Assembly: GCA_018907035.1 (NCBI GenBank)
Contig: JACCIC010000003.1
Coordinates: forward strand, 3,742,501 to 3,806,500
Origin: Sycobia sp. Sy_11
Lineage: Eukaryota > Arthropoda > Insecta > Hymenoptera > Epichrysomallidae
Direction: 5' to 3'
Length of the DNA stretch: 64,000 nucleotides
The notes below the pieces were generated by a model. That model did no database searches. It saw only the letters and a program-made list of their open reading frames with translations, and was not told the DNA's origin. The position numbers and the translations under genes were made by a program. This document shows, piece by piece, positions 10,836 through 21,510 of this stretch; the first letter of the stretch is position 1; the number at the start of each line of letters is the position of its first letter.

Positions 10836-12440
10836 TCCGCGCATATAAAATATGATATCCTTAAGAGACGAAAACTCTTATGATGAAAATATTCAAACTC
10901 TATTTTAAGCAGAAAAGGTTCGTATTGAAAAAATGAATGTTTAATAGTTACGATTTTGTAAAGACTAAATTTTGACCTCTTTATCAATTTTTGATACTTA
11001 TAAAATAGTAATTAAAGAATGTCTTGAAAAAATTCAAGAGTTTAAATGAATTTAAACCTAATACATGAGACTCCAAAATTTCAATTCAAATTTAACTAAA
11101 GATTAAAAGCACCGCAGAAATATAATTTTTATGTACAACATACGGTCAATCATTTATTGTTTAAACCATTGTTTATCTAAAAAATTTTAATCTAAATTTA
11201 TTTAAAATGATGAATTAAGTTTTGGCATGTAATATTATGTTAACTATTCAGAAAATGTTAATTAATTGAAGAGTAATTAAACTTGCTAAAAGCCACAAAA
11301 TTTCAACTTCAAATCATATTTTTTAACAGACAACATCAAAGACATATTTTTAACGGGTAATCCTTAGAAGCTTTATAGTTGAAAATTTTTTATATTTTAG
11401 AAAAATTTTCTACCATGTCAAATTTTAATTGATCCGTATTTGTTTCAATAATTCCAATGTAAATAAGGTTGTACTCTGTTTAATAAAAAAGAATCCGCAT
11501 TTACATTCTGCAGATAAAAATATATAAGAAAACCCTTTTCAATCAGAGAAAATATTAATGTCAAACAGAATATACTTTATGTATTTTGTACTTAAATTAA
11601 TTTTAAACGTAAACATTGATTTGCTATTATATCTCTTTTATTTATGGATCGCTCTGTTAGATTTGTGGTATTTATCGATACTTATAAACAGATCGATATT
11701 TCCTTTGTAATTCATAGGAAATTAAGTTAGTTGTTTAAATTTAATATTCGAAAAAAATACAAGTTCCCTCCGACTGACCGGTGTTGAAACGACTTATTAG
11801 TACGTGTATGATCTTCACGGATCACCAAACTCAATTGCATTATGCCACGCTGCTGATAAAGTATACACTGCTAATTTAGTAATGAAAGTTATATTATTTT
11901 CGACAGAATTTATATCACTGCGGATCCGATAATGAATCTAAGAAAGAAAAAAGCAAATGGTTTGGAAGAATAGTTTTACAGATTTTTATGAACAAACTAA
12001 CAAAAGCTATCTCTTTATGTGATTGTAAGCCAAGATAAATTTATAAATTTTTCCAAGTTCTATATTATTTTAATTTATTTTCAAACTAAAATATTATACA
12101 TTTTCATATAGAGGTATCTAAATTCTTCGCACTTTCAGAATCGAATGTTAATAATCTAGTGCATCTAATAAGTAAGAATTATTATGAAATTAACTTGAAC
12201 ACCATGCATAAGTTCAAAATTAAATATGGTATTTTGGGACGAATCCTATCAATATGTATAAAAAGTTTTTCTATAAGGGTCTTATTTCTAAGTTATTTAA
12301 AGGTTCCGTAACATTTGTAATACCCTATATATACAATGAGCATATGAAAAATAGATGAGTAGTGTAATCAACAAGAAAAATTTAATAATTCAATAAAGTA
12401 ATTTATAAGATAAAATAAAATTCGTCTTTAATTGTTAAGA
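10836..12440. other. AT-rich spacer upstream of protease gene 1
   Basis: No coding sequence recognised. A TATA-like tactatatatta at about 12448-12459 lies some 50 bp before the first ATG of gene 1 and could be its core promoter; this is weak evidence in such AT-rich DNA. Confidence 0.35.
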
Positions 12441-12506
12441 ACATATACTATATATTAGGCTGTTTTTGGTTGGAATCATTTAGAGCTAAAACAAAAGACG
12501 CTTACA

Positions 12507-12567
12507 ATGAACTGGTTCTATTTTTTGTATTTATTAGTTCTAGGAAGTAACTTTTCCTTTAAAAGAG
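12507..12567 (+). CDS. Gene 1 exon 1: signal peptide
   Basis: Sixty-one nt encode 20 residues plus one base, ending at ag|gtaag. The split codon joins exon 2 as Val. This start gives a proper signal peptide, unlike the in-frame ATG in intron 1 at 13645 next to exon 2. Confidence 0.75.
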
Positions 12568-13277
12568 GTAAGAATTTTATCTATAAATAGACACAAAACT
12601 TATGCATTTTGAGAGTAAAATTTCAAAGATTATCATCGAAACACATTTTAAGAATAAATACGGTAGATACGCGACATATATATGTCTTAATCTTTAGATT
12701 ATTCTTGAAAAATTATAATGGAGCTGAAACAACACAAATTTTACTGTATTTTGCATTCTTTAAATATAGAGTTATCTCAATTTGATTCATCAATTCAATT
12801 TAATTATTATCATAAGTCAATTTATAAAATGTATGGTATCACATTGTATATACATACCGACTTTATCAGTAATGTACATTTCGCTTATTAATGCAAAATA
12901 TATACTAAAAATTGTATTTATCAAGCTTCAGTAGCCGCTTTAAGAAATTAAAAAAAACTATATAAGAATTTTTAGGCCATTATTAAGTAATTTATTGTAA
13001 AATAAATAAATTTCTAGCTGCAGCCAGTACTGTTAACATAACACGCTTGCTTAAAATAACCTACCTTACACGGACACTAATAAAAAATATAATGCAGTTA
13101 TTAAAACGTGTTTTACAAATTTTACTAATTTTACAGACAAAGATTACGTAATTATGAGTAAAGTTGAACCGATTAATCGCTTGTTTACATTACAAGTGCG
13201 AATTCTTTCTATTCTCTCTAAATTTTGTAAAGTTCTTACCACCCACTTTTATATATAATAAATATTTTATAGATTCA

Positions 13278-13337
<60 letters not shown>

Positions 13338-16300
13338 AAACTAGACTGGAGTAAATATCTGAATTGTAACTTTATTTAAGAATAGCTTAAATCTGTATCT
13401 AGCGTACCTAACCTTGGCTTAACATTTATTGATTTGGCAATAAATAAGTTACTGAATTAGTTAGGTGAACATTAATATATAGTTTCATTTCATTCATCTA
13501 CATCGATTACTACAGCTCAATAGAATCCTAGAAATTAATGATACTAATAAATATTTTAGCGATTTGGTATTATTGAACATAATTTGTCGAGAGAGTATAC
13601 AACACATATCGTAAAATGTTATTAAATGTTGGTAAAAGCAGTTCATGTTAATTTTAAACGCAATTTATTTTGGAAAGTTACATAAATTTTTTCTTACAGT
13701 CAAAGGATTAAATGTGGAGAACATTGTAGGTGGAAAACCAACACGTAGAACTCATTTTAAATATATAGCAGCAGTGAGGTACAAAGAACCAGGTCAGGAT
13801 GATGTAAATCCATGTGCAGCAGGAATTTTGAATGATTTTTTGGTGGCTACAGCCGCTCATTGCTTTTATTTTAAGCCACTTCCATTATTGATTCATAAGT
13901 TTTTCTATATCACTATCGGTGCAAATGATTTAAATGCAATACCCGTATGGGGAAAACATATTCCAGTGAATACAATAACAATGCCTACCATATATGATCC
14001 ATCTGCTCCAGATACTTATTATACGCAAGGAAATTTAGCTATAGTAAGAGTAAGTGTTTTGTTGAAATAAAATTATAAATTGATTTTTGACATTATCTTT
14101 AGAAATAATTATATAGAAATAGTTCATTATATAATTTGGAATATGCATAAATTTTACTTATAAGGAGAGACTTATCTCACCTGAGAACCAATTTTCTTCG
14201 GACGGTGAAAAATGAACTTAATATAATAAAAAACTAAATAGCTAACCAATTTTTGATTCATATAGAAATTTATTTTATTTGATCATTATAGATACAGTCA
14301 CTCATCGGAAAATTTTATGTCTTCTCGCTACTTCAAATACACGTTTCCTAACTGAAGGGAATTATTTTCATGATGTTTCTAAAAATACGAGGTGTGTTCA
14401 ATTTTCGTTTGTCGAACCTTTTTCGGTCTTGACGATCGTGAATGCCTCCACTGGGACGATTGAGGCTTAGTTTCGACATCATGTTCGTAAACCCATCTTT
14501 CGTCACTTGTTATAATACGTTTTAGTAGTTATGCATCGTTATTAACTTCATTTAGCGACTCCTGAGCAACTTGTCCTGAGCAACGCTATTTTTGTTCGAC
14601 ATTCAACAATTTTGGAACAAATTTTACTGCCACATGTTTCATATCCAAAACATCCGAAAAAATTCCATGGAATGAGCCAACTAATATGCCAGCATCATCA
14701 GCAACTTCTCTGATTGTGATTCGACGATCGTTCATAACCATTTCATTCACTTTTTCACGTTTTCATCGGTTGTTGATGATCATCTTCAACGTTTTCGCGG
14801 CCATCTTGGAAATGCTTATACCATTCATTGCTTGACTCATAGCAGACTCACCATATGTCTTTGTTAACAGTTTACAAACTTCACTACACTTTATTTCATT
14901 TTTTACGCAAAATTGAATACAAATTCTTTGCTCCACTTTTTTTCACAAACGAAAATCGCCGAGCTCAAAAAACACGTCTAACGTTAGCAGCTGCTAATGA
15001 ATATTGCTGAAAATTTTATCGTACTTCAGGGGTATGCGTACCAGCATAATAAAAAACTTTTTATACAGGCGCACTCTCCAAACCCGCGAAATTTAAAAAT
15101 TCTCGTTACTTTTTAAACACACTTCGTATAATACTATTTTAAATGAGAATTATTTCAAAATAAATAAATATTAGTTTTTTCGTAGCCTTAGGATACCAGC
15201 ATGTATCCGCCAAACCGTTATGAACCTTTCTTGTTACACGTTTGCGTTACTGATTTACCTAGTTAGACTTAATATTAATAGTGAAGTTCTACCTTACTTT
15301 TACCACACATTAATTCGGGATTCTGTCGATGAAGCAGAAAACCATATGGCCTAACCCAGTGAGATAAATTTCGATTAGGAAAAGCCTTTTCAGAATCGTC
15401 AGTGTATTGAAACTGCTCAAATTTGATATGCGTGTAGATGTACATGTCATATTTCATAGGCTAGGGTAAATAGGCGTATATATCATACAATAGGCCTCAA
15501 ATTTTAGCGTTGTAACTAGAAAACACACTATATGTGCTTCATGAAATTTTTATAGAATATTTTTGATATAGGAAGTAAAAAAATATTTATTTTTCATATT
15601 TCAGGCGGCAACAAGTTTTTTTTTGAATTCAAATGTAGGAGTTCTAGCGAATGTAAGTATACGTCCACGAGGAACAAATATCCGACCTTCAGAATTACAT
15701 AGAGTTGCCGGTTATGGGCTACACCGAGTTCAAGTATATGTGGCGGAATTAAACGGTAACTTAGAACCTATACAAGATGGAGACATCGAACACAGATTGC
15801 ACTACCTTAAAGTTAATTTGTTATCTGTCGAACAGTGCGAGGCTATATATGGAGGGACTTTTGCAGCAGGGAATATGTGTGCTAAAGCAATACGATTAAT
15901 TCCCAATGAACCTGTAGGCATATGCAAGGTAAATAAAATCATAAGTAATGCATACAATTTTTTCTCAGTTCTGAAGCGTGCTTCGCGACAAGTGTTTAAC
16001 ATAGTATATTCGGAACTCTTAGCAAAAGTTGATTATAAAAGATTGCAATATGGATGTTGGGCAGTGGCAATTCTGTGCATGTATTAATTTTCATACGACA
16101 GTAATAAACTTATTAAAAATTAATTGAGTACAAATATTAAAATGATGGTTGCGTATTTTCATGCGGAGCATTGTAAACAGTCCGTGATTTTAAAAGAACA
16201 ATCTGAATTTTAAAACTACAATTTATAGTTTGTTGACTACCCAATATTTAGCTTCATTGTTCTCTGAGCATGGATGTCAGACAGAGTTAGATAATAGTCT

Positions 16301-16699
16301 CCGAGATAATTGATCAAAATTGAAAAATACATACAACAATATGTAATAAATAATGCATCAAAATTATATTAATTAAATTCTAATATTACAGTAACTATTT
16401 TAATATTTATGCTAATTGTAAAGAACAATATCCATGACGTAATAGTAAATAATAAAAATTTTTTCACATTTATTTAAACTTATAACCAAAATTGAACAAT
16501 GATGACAGTACCAATATTGTGCATTGTAAGTAAATAATAAACATCTGCTGAGCAGAAAAGATAAAATAACACAAATAATCAATTTATTTTTCAATAAATT
16601 TCTATTTATTTGGCTATAAACTTAAATTATTATTATTCATTCTTGCTTTTCAGAATTAGCAAGAAAAATTAAAATTGGTAACATACAGTAGCGTAGCTT

Positions 16700-16754
<55 letters not shown>

Positions 16755-17301
16755 TTGATGCATTATTTAATACAACTTTTCATTTATTCCAGTCCTAATT
16801 TGTGTTTGACAATTTCGCAGAAACTTATAAGCACTTAGTGCACTGATATAGATCACTCTTGTCATGAAGCACGCTGAAATTTTATTGGAAGGGCAGTTGG
16901 ATATCTAGCTTTCACAAGCGGATGCCTCCCTTCTCTATTATCTTGATTCTATTTTCTACAAATTTATTTTCTCTGAAATTACTTTATGTTACATGAATTT
17001 TTTCTGTAAATAAAAAAATAATTCAATAATATTTTTACAGGGTGACAGCGGTGCTCCTCTCGTTAATGAGCGTAGCGAGTTTCTTGATGGAGTAGCTATT
17101 CACGGTTGTGTAGCATGTGATGAGGAGGTGGCACCCGGACTTTATGTAAATATTTCGTATCCGTATTATAAGACGTTCATTGAAGATGTTATAGATGGAG
17201 TAGTAGGTAAAGATATGTACATACTTCAGCTACAGGAACCCAACCCAGGGCAGTACATTCTTCAAGAAATTTGGGATGGTCGTGTGCAATGGGGTTTATA
17301 A
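12507..17301 (+). CDS. Secreted S1 serine protease homolog (gene 1), four exons
   Basis: Exons 12507-12567, 13700-14049, 15605-15928 and 17041-17301 splice at GT/AG sites in phases 1, 0, 0 into 331 residues. A hydrophobic signal peptide (MNWFYFLYLLVLG) precedes a chymotrypsin-fold domain beginning IVGG at residue 29. The catalytic His74 lies in ATAAHC and Ser248 in GDSGAPL, but the usual catalytic Asp is Asn132 (GNLAIVR). The residue before IVGG is Asn, not Arg/Lys, so a trypsin-like activation cut is missing. The paired cysteines of the family are present (C59-C75, QCEAIY with NMCAK, GICKG with HGCV). Gly-Ile at positions equivalent to 189-190 excludes a trypsin-type pocket. It is probably an extracellular binding or regulatory protein, or a very weak protease. 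Gene 2 is a paralog with the same intron layout. The fold assignment is firm; the biological role is not known. Confidence 0.88.
13281..13336. repeat. (TA)n microsatellite in gene 1 intron 1
   Basis: A TA run with one AC interruption near 13322. Confidence 0.95.
13700..14049 (+). CDS. Gene 1 exon 2: IVGG start, His, Asn at the Asp site
   Basis: It follows a ttcttacag acceptor and ends before gtaagt. It holds the IVGG start, the C59-C75 loop with His74, and the GNLAIVR motif. At 350 nt it has exactly the length of exon 2 in gene 2. Confidence 0.88.
14388..15126 (-). mobile_element. Internally deleted mariner in intron 2 of gene 1
   Basis: Inverted ends read cgaggtgtgttcaa and, on the other strand, cgaagtgtgtttaa, flanked by TA on both sides (14386-14387, 15127-15128). 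The - strand carries transposase fragments in order: QRICIQFCVKNEIKCSE, TYGESAMSQAMNGIS, IREVADDAGI, FVPKLLNVEQK, RWVYEHDVETKPQSSQW. The whole second half of the transposase, including two catalytic Asp residues, is missing. At 739 bp it resembles a MITE-like deletion derivative. Confidence 0.85.
15605..15928 (+). CDS. Gene 1 exon 3: central barrel region
   Basis: It is in phase 0 on both sides (atttcag acceptor, gtaaat donor) and 324 nt long. It carries HRVAGYG (equivalent to the usual VAGWG), QCEAIYGG, NMCAK and ends with GICK just before the active-site serine. Confidence 0.88.
16703..16751. repeat. (TA)n microsatellite in gene 1 intron 3
   Basis: A pure TA run. Confidence 0.95.
17041..17301 (+). 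CDS. Gene 1 exon 4: active-site Ser and C-terminus
   Basis: It starts GDSGAPL right after a tttttacag acceptor, continues through HGCVACDEEVAPGLYVN, and ends with a C-terminal extension of about 40 residues rich in Gln/Tyr. The stop is at 17299-17301. Confidence 0.88.
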   Translation, partial: GDSGAPLVNERSEFLDGVAIHGCVACDEEVAPGLYVNISYPYYKTFIEDVIDGVVGKDMYILQLQEPNPGQYILQEIWDGRVQWGL

Positions 17302-18364
17302 CTGAACGCTCTTAATATAACAGCATGCTTTCAATTATTATAGTATTTTATTAGATTTATTATATTTTCAAACTAAATGTTCAAATGAAATTTTTAGTCA
17401 TTTTTTCAACAAATGAACATGAATTTTATTTCTTATAGACAATTTAGAACTATCCATTTTCATTTGATTTTATAAGAATACTTAAAAATACAAGTTTCTT
17501 ACAGTTTTTACTGTCTATTATTCTTATAAAAACTGTTATTAGAGAACATTGAACGGTGTCTCAGACTATGTATTTGACTAATCCGTGCAACATACCGTTA
17601 GCCAATACCGAGGATAAGTTGATAATAATTGTCAGTTTTATTAACAGTTATCAGTTTCACCAACCGATTCAAAATGTATAGAAAGATTTATTAGATTTAG
17701 AATATATACTAAAATTATGAAAATTTTTGTTTATTATCTACCTACATTATATTTATCAGTACCTATAGATATATATTGTTTTATTGTGAAGGAAAATAAA
17801 TAAAGCTAAAGACTAGATTTTTACACTATCGTTCCGTCGACTCAGATATTTTGAAACGCGTGTATACATTTAAGGTAAATAACTTGATTTATTTAAATGA
17901 GTGGTGTTTATTGTAAAATGAAACAATCAAAAAAAGGTAAATATAAGACAACTTTAAGAAGCTATGTTATACTCTCTGTGCTCTTTCGCGAGTCTCGATT
18001 ACTTCTAATTATTATTTCCTTCGTGCCTATAAATTTACGCTGGATACAATAGTATATACTTACTTGAAACAAATAATTTTTATCGATGAAAACTAGCTAA
18101 GAAATGAAGGCTTGGATATATAAGAAGAGTAATCGGTGCTAAGTACCGATGGTGCTCAACGGTGAGAAGATACATGTATAAACCTGTTTCAAAATGTTGC
18201 AGACTGCATAAATCCTGATAACAAAAAATCGCCTGTACTGCGAGGGGAAAAACTAGTAAACTCACATTATTGTCTACAATTTATAATAATCTTACGATGA
18301 AACATGTATAGTTCATTCTTTAATAGAATTTGTTAAATTATAAATTGTACTTATGTCGACTGTT
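17302..18364. other. Spacer downstream of gene 1
   Basis: It has no gene. AATAAA-type signals at about 17796-17805 could serve polyadenylation of gene 1, although they lie nearly 500 bp past the stop. Confidence 0.3.
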
Positions 18365-18518
18365 GTGGATTAAATTAATAAATAATTTTATCGATCTTAC
18401 TTTGACTATCTTTGACGGTCTTACAATCATTATAGTAAATCAATAAATATTTTTATCGGTCTTACAATTTTTATAATATAATATATTAACTAAAATAATG
18501 ACAGTCAGAATGTCCTTG
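18365..18518. mobile_element. Half of a foldback MITE
   Basis: It holds aataaatatttttatcggtc and, further in, atgacagtcagaatgtccttg, in the order found in the left arm of the complete copies at 861-1234 and 61581-61766. The right arm is absent; a mariner fragment follows directly. Confidence 0.65.
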
Positions 18519-18880
18519 TCATAATCACCTCCAAAGAATCTGAAATAGAACTTCGATGTTCGATCAATTTCTGTTGCAAATTATTGAGTTGGTATTTGTG
18601 TACCTCGGCAGTGACGGTTTCATTCGGATTTAGCAGGTCATAGTACAGAATATCCTGTAGGTCCCACCAAGTGCACAGCAATACATATGGAATGTAGCAA
18701 TACAATCCATTGGGAAGATCGAGCTTTAGTTTCGACGTCATAACCATGTACCCTCGATTTATCACGAGTTTTCTGTTTTGAAAAAATTTGCATTATTTTT
18801 GATTTCAATCAACATCTCATGAGCTCTTGATATGCAACGATTCTATTGATCAAAATTAAGCAGTTTTGGAACGAATAATA
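18505..18880 (-). mobile_element. Mariner transposase fragment
   Basis: The - strand open stretch of 86 codons contains CTWWDLQDILYYDLLNPNE and TAEVHKYQLNNLQQKL, the mariner block between the first and second catalytic Asp. Upstream, in broken frames, are FVPKLLNFDQ and SRAHEML. No inverted ends were found; it is a dead fragment. Confidence 0.7.
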
Positions 18881-19019
18881 AATGATTTAATTAAATAAAA
18901 AAATTGCAATAATGACTACAACAACATTTAAGAATACTACGAAAGAATATTTTAGATAATTTAGATAATTAGATAAGCGTCAATTAACTTTAAACACGAT
19001 ATAGAATATAAACTTTTAA

Positions 19020-20050
19020 TTTGAAAACACAAGTAAACTTTTAATTTTGTATAAAAGTTTTATAAAACCTATTTTGAAATATGCTAGCTTCATCTACTTT
19101 CCAATTCAGAAAAACAGAATAAAAATACAGTACACTACCCTGAGATCTGTGCTAGGCTACTGTAACAGTACTCCTATAAATATTATACTAGAAGAAGTAT
19201 CCTTGAAGTATTTGGAAAATACTATAAGATGCTTAAAAGTAGAACAAAACAAAATTATAGAGTGAATAGAAATAAATGTTTAAAAGAAGACCTAGAAAAA
19301 TCAAACACATTAAACGGCACGCACGATATTTCTTCGATATATCGTGCGTGTATATAACTATATAACTTCGATTATACTATAATTCACAACAATGTTAATA
19401 TAGATTTTGGAAAAAACTTTATAAGATCAAATAACTCAAATAATATGATCAAAGAACTACTTCAAAACCATAATTCCATAGATCATATTCACGAATGCCA
19501 GTAAATTCGAAAATTTGTCGAAATTGCTACAACTCTGTCGGAATTGCTTGCGCATGCCCAAAAATACCAAAAAGTATAACTAAAGAGGTTTCGATATATA
19601 CTGGGGAATGTTTCGCCATTATATGTACCCTAGATTTTATTTTGAAAAACCGTAGAATTAATTTTATAATATTCGTAGATTCTGTAAAAGCTTACTTAAG
19701 AAACTAAAATCTACCAGGAAACTACCCAGGAAATTACATTGAATTTTTTTGGGTACCAGCGCATTTCAATGTAACCGGAAATAGGACAGTTGACCGGCTG
19801 GCAAAATCTGCAGCTATATGAGAGTTGTCAGATTTAACATCAATACCATTTTCTAATTATTATTAATTATAAAACTAGTTTTTTTAAAGAAACAAATACT
19901 CTAGTCGAAGAAGTAAGTGTGAACAAATGGATTTCGTTCTTTTCGTATATCATAGAGAGGTTACAAAATTCTGGCTCTTGTATGTTCAATGAGCGAAGCA
20001 TTGTAACTGTTACGAACAGAATCGAAAATAGATTTAAGAATTAATATTAA
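19020..20050 (+). mobile_element. LINE fragment with RNase H remains
   Basis: At 19047-19265 the translation (YKSFIKPILKYASFIYFP, then STPINIILEEVSL) matches the C-terminal end of Jockey/I-type reverse transcriptases. At 19560-19820 RNase H pieces follow: FAIICTLDFILK, FVDSVKAYL and, after a frame break, WVPAHFNVTGNRTVDRLAKS. The pieces are in the expected order with stops between, so this is one decayed element. Confidence 0.7.
19318..19350. repeat. Short perfect inverted repeat (hairpin)
   Basis: Arms of 12 bp (cacgcacgatat and atatcgtgcgtg) around a 9-base spacer, inside the LINE fragment and outside its coding blocks. Confidence 0.8.
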
Positions 20051-20771
20051 CTCTAAAAGTAAGTCTCCATCTTTTATCATTTTAGAATTAAAGTATTTAT
20101 TTATCGATTATGATTCTAGTTGTTATTATATAGTCATTAGATTCACGTATAACGTCTCTATATTGTTTGAATTAAAATTTAAAATAAGATATTTTCTTTA
20201 TAGCTGATAGTCTTATATGTTTATAGTTTAAAAAAGTAGAAGTATAAAGATACAATTAATTTATGATTAGATTGTTAGAATTATTTAATCTGATACATAT
20301 TAAAATAATGCGAAATAGTTTTAAAGAAATTTTTATAATGTCTCGTTGCCATTATATATATATAGGTTTAGTATTTCCTTTGTAACTAAATATAGTTATA
20401 ATTTATATTGCGAGAAATGCTTAGTTTTAAGATTGGAAATAATGTAAATAAAAGATTGATATAATATTATATTCGCGGGAGAATATATGAGTAAGAAATG
20501 TTATGCGATCTCCTCGGACAAAATGGCGCCGCACGAATTGTAAAAACTGTTTATAAATGATATGTGAGTATATACGAGATATTGATTAATGCTTAAGGAA
20601 ATCATCGGTTAGCGATTTGAAATCTTATTTTATAAGTTATAATTTGAAATTTTGAATTAAACTCTGAATCAGTTAATTTAATTGGGTTTGAATTGAAATT
20701 AATTAATTATTGAAGTCAGGTTCGCGAGCAAACCTTCGCTAAAGACTACAAAATTGTATACAACTAAGGTA
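20051..20771. other. AT-rich spacer, no gene seen
   Basis: Nothing recognisable beyond a slightly GC-richer patch at 20505-20540. Confidence 0.4.
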
Positions 20772-21046
20772 TACGTTTGATCCGTACCATGACGGATAAA
20801 ATCGAAGATTTTCCTGAAAACTAACTTTTATATGATTTACAACTAAAGTAATTAATTATTAGCCGGAGGAAAATCTTGAGATTCTACGAAAGAGGTTTGA
20901 CTGGTTATGCTTCCATAAAAGCAATTGATCCGTGCTGTGACGGAAAATTCGGAAATTTTCTTTATAATAGCTGTCCTACAAATTCACAAATAAGGTGACT
21001 GTATTTTAGCTATAAGAAAATCTCGAGAATTTTAAAAGAAGTATGG
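20772..21046 (+). repeat. Imperfect tandem duplication, about 146-bp unit
   Basis: Two diverged units share ttgatccgt...tgacgga, a following ttttc block, and a final aaaatctygagaattyt-like segment before a purine-rich end. It ends directly before the candidate LTR at 21053. Confidence 0.5.
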
Positions 21047-21052
21047 ACGGTG

Positions 21053-21420
21053 TCAGTTACCACCTCGGGTTCTCCGACCGTCCGGCTGCGCGAAGTGTTT
21101 AGGCTGCGATCGACGAATGGGGCTTATCGCCCGAAATTTGACCCGCCATATGGGCGACGAAAAGTAGATATAAGGCGCTGCCTGAGCGCGCGCATTCATT
21201 CGTATCTCGTCTGTACATTGAGTATATTGTCGTTTTATAATATCACTTGTCTTATTAAAACTGCTTTATTTGAATACGAATTGTGTGATTTTTCATTTAT
21301 TAAATTCCCAGCAATAGTCCAGTATAGTAACAATAAATCATTGCCGATCAAACCACTACCATCTTTCAGCATCGCTATTAAGAACAGGCATCATTGAAAA
21401 TCTAATATGCTCGTGTAATT
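21053..21420 (+). mobile_element. Candidate LTR of a BEL/Pao- or gypsy-like element
   Basis: It starts TGTCAGTTACCACCTCGG after a purine-rich stretch, is sharply GC-richer than its flanks, and carries a TATA-like gatataaggc at about 21166 followed by an initiator-like cattcgtatc. The 3' limit and primer-binding site were not resolved, so the class is tentative. Confidence 0.4.
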
Positions 21421-21510
21421 ATAAAAAACAAAACATAGATAATATCTTAGCAATGCCACCGACTAGATACCGAAAGATTGATTTGATTAAAAAGTTAAGA
21501 AAAATTATTA

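Noticed and set aside
13164..13379. Frame of 71 codons in gene 1 intron 1
   Set aside because: It runs through the (TA)n array and lies in an intron.
13645..14070. Alternative start of gene 1 at ATG 13645 without exon 1
   Set aside because: A good acceptor (ttcttacag) interrupts it just before exon 2, and the spliced signal-peptide exon matches gene 2 in phase.
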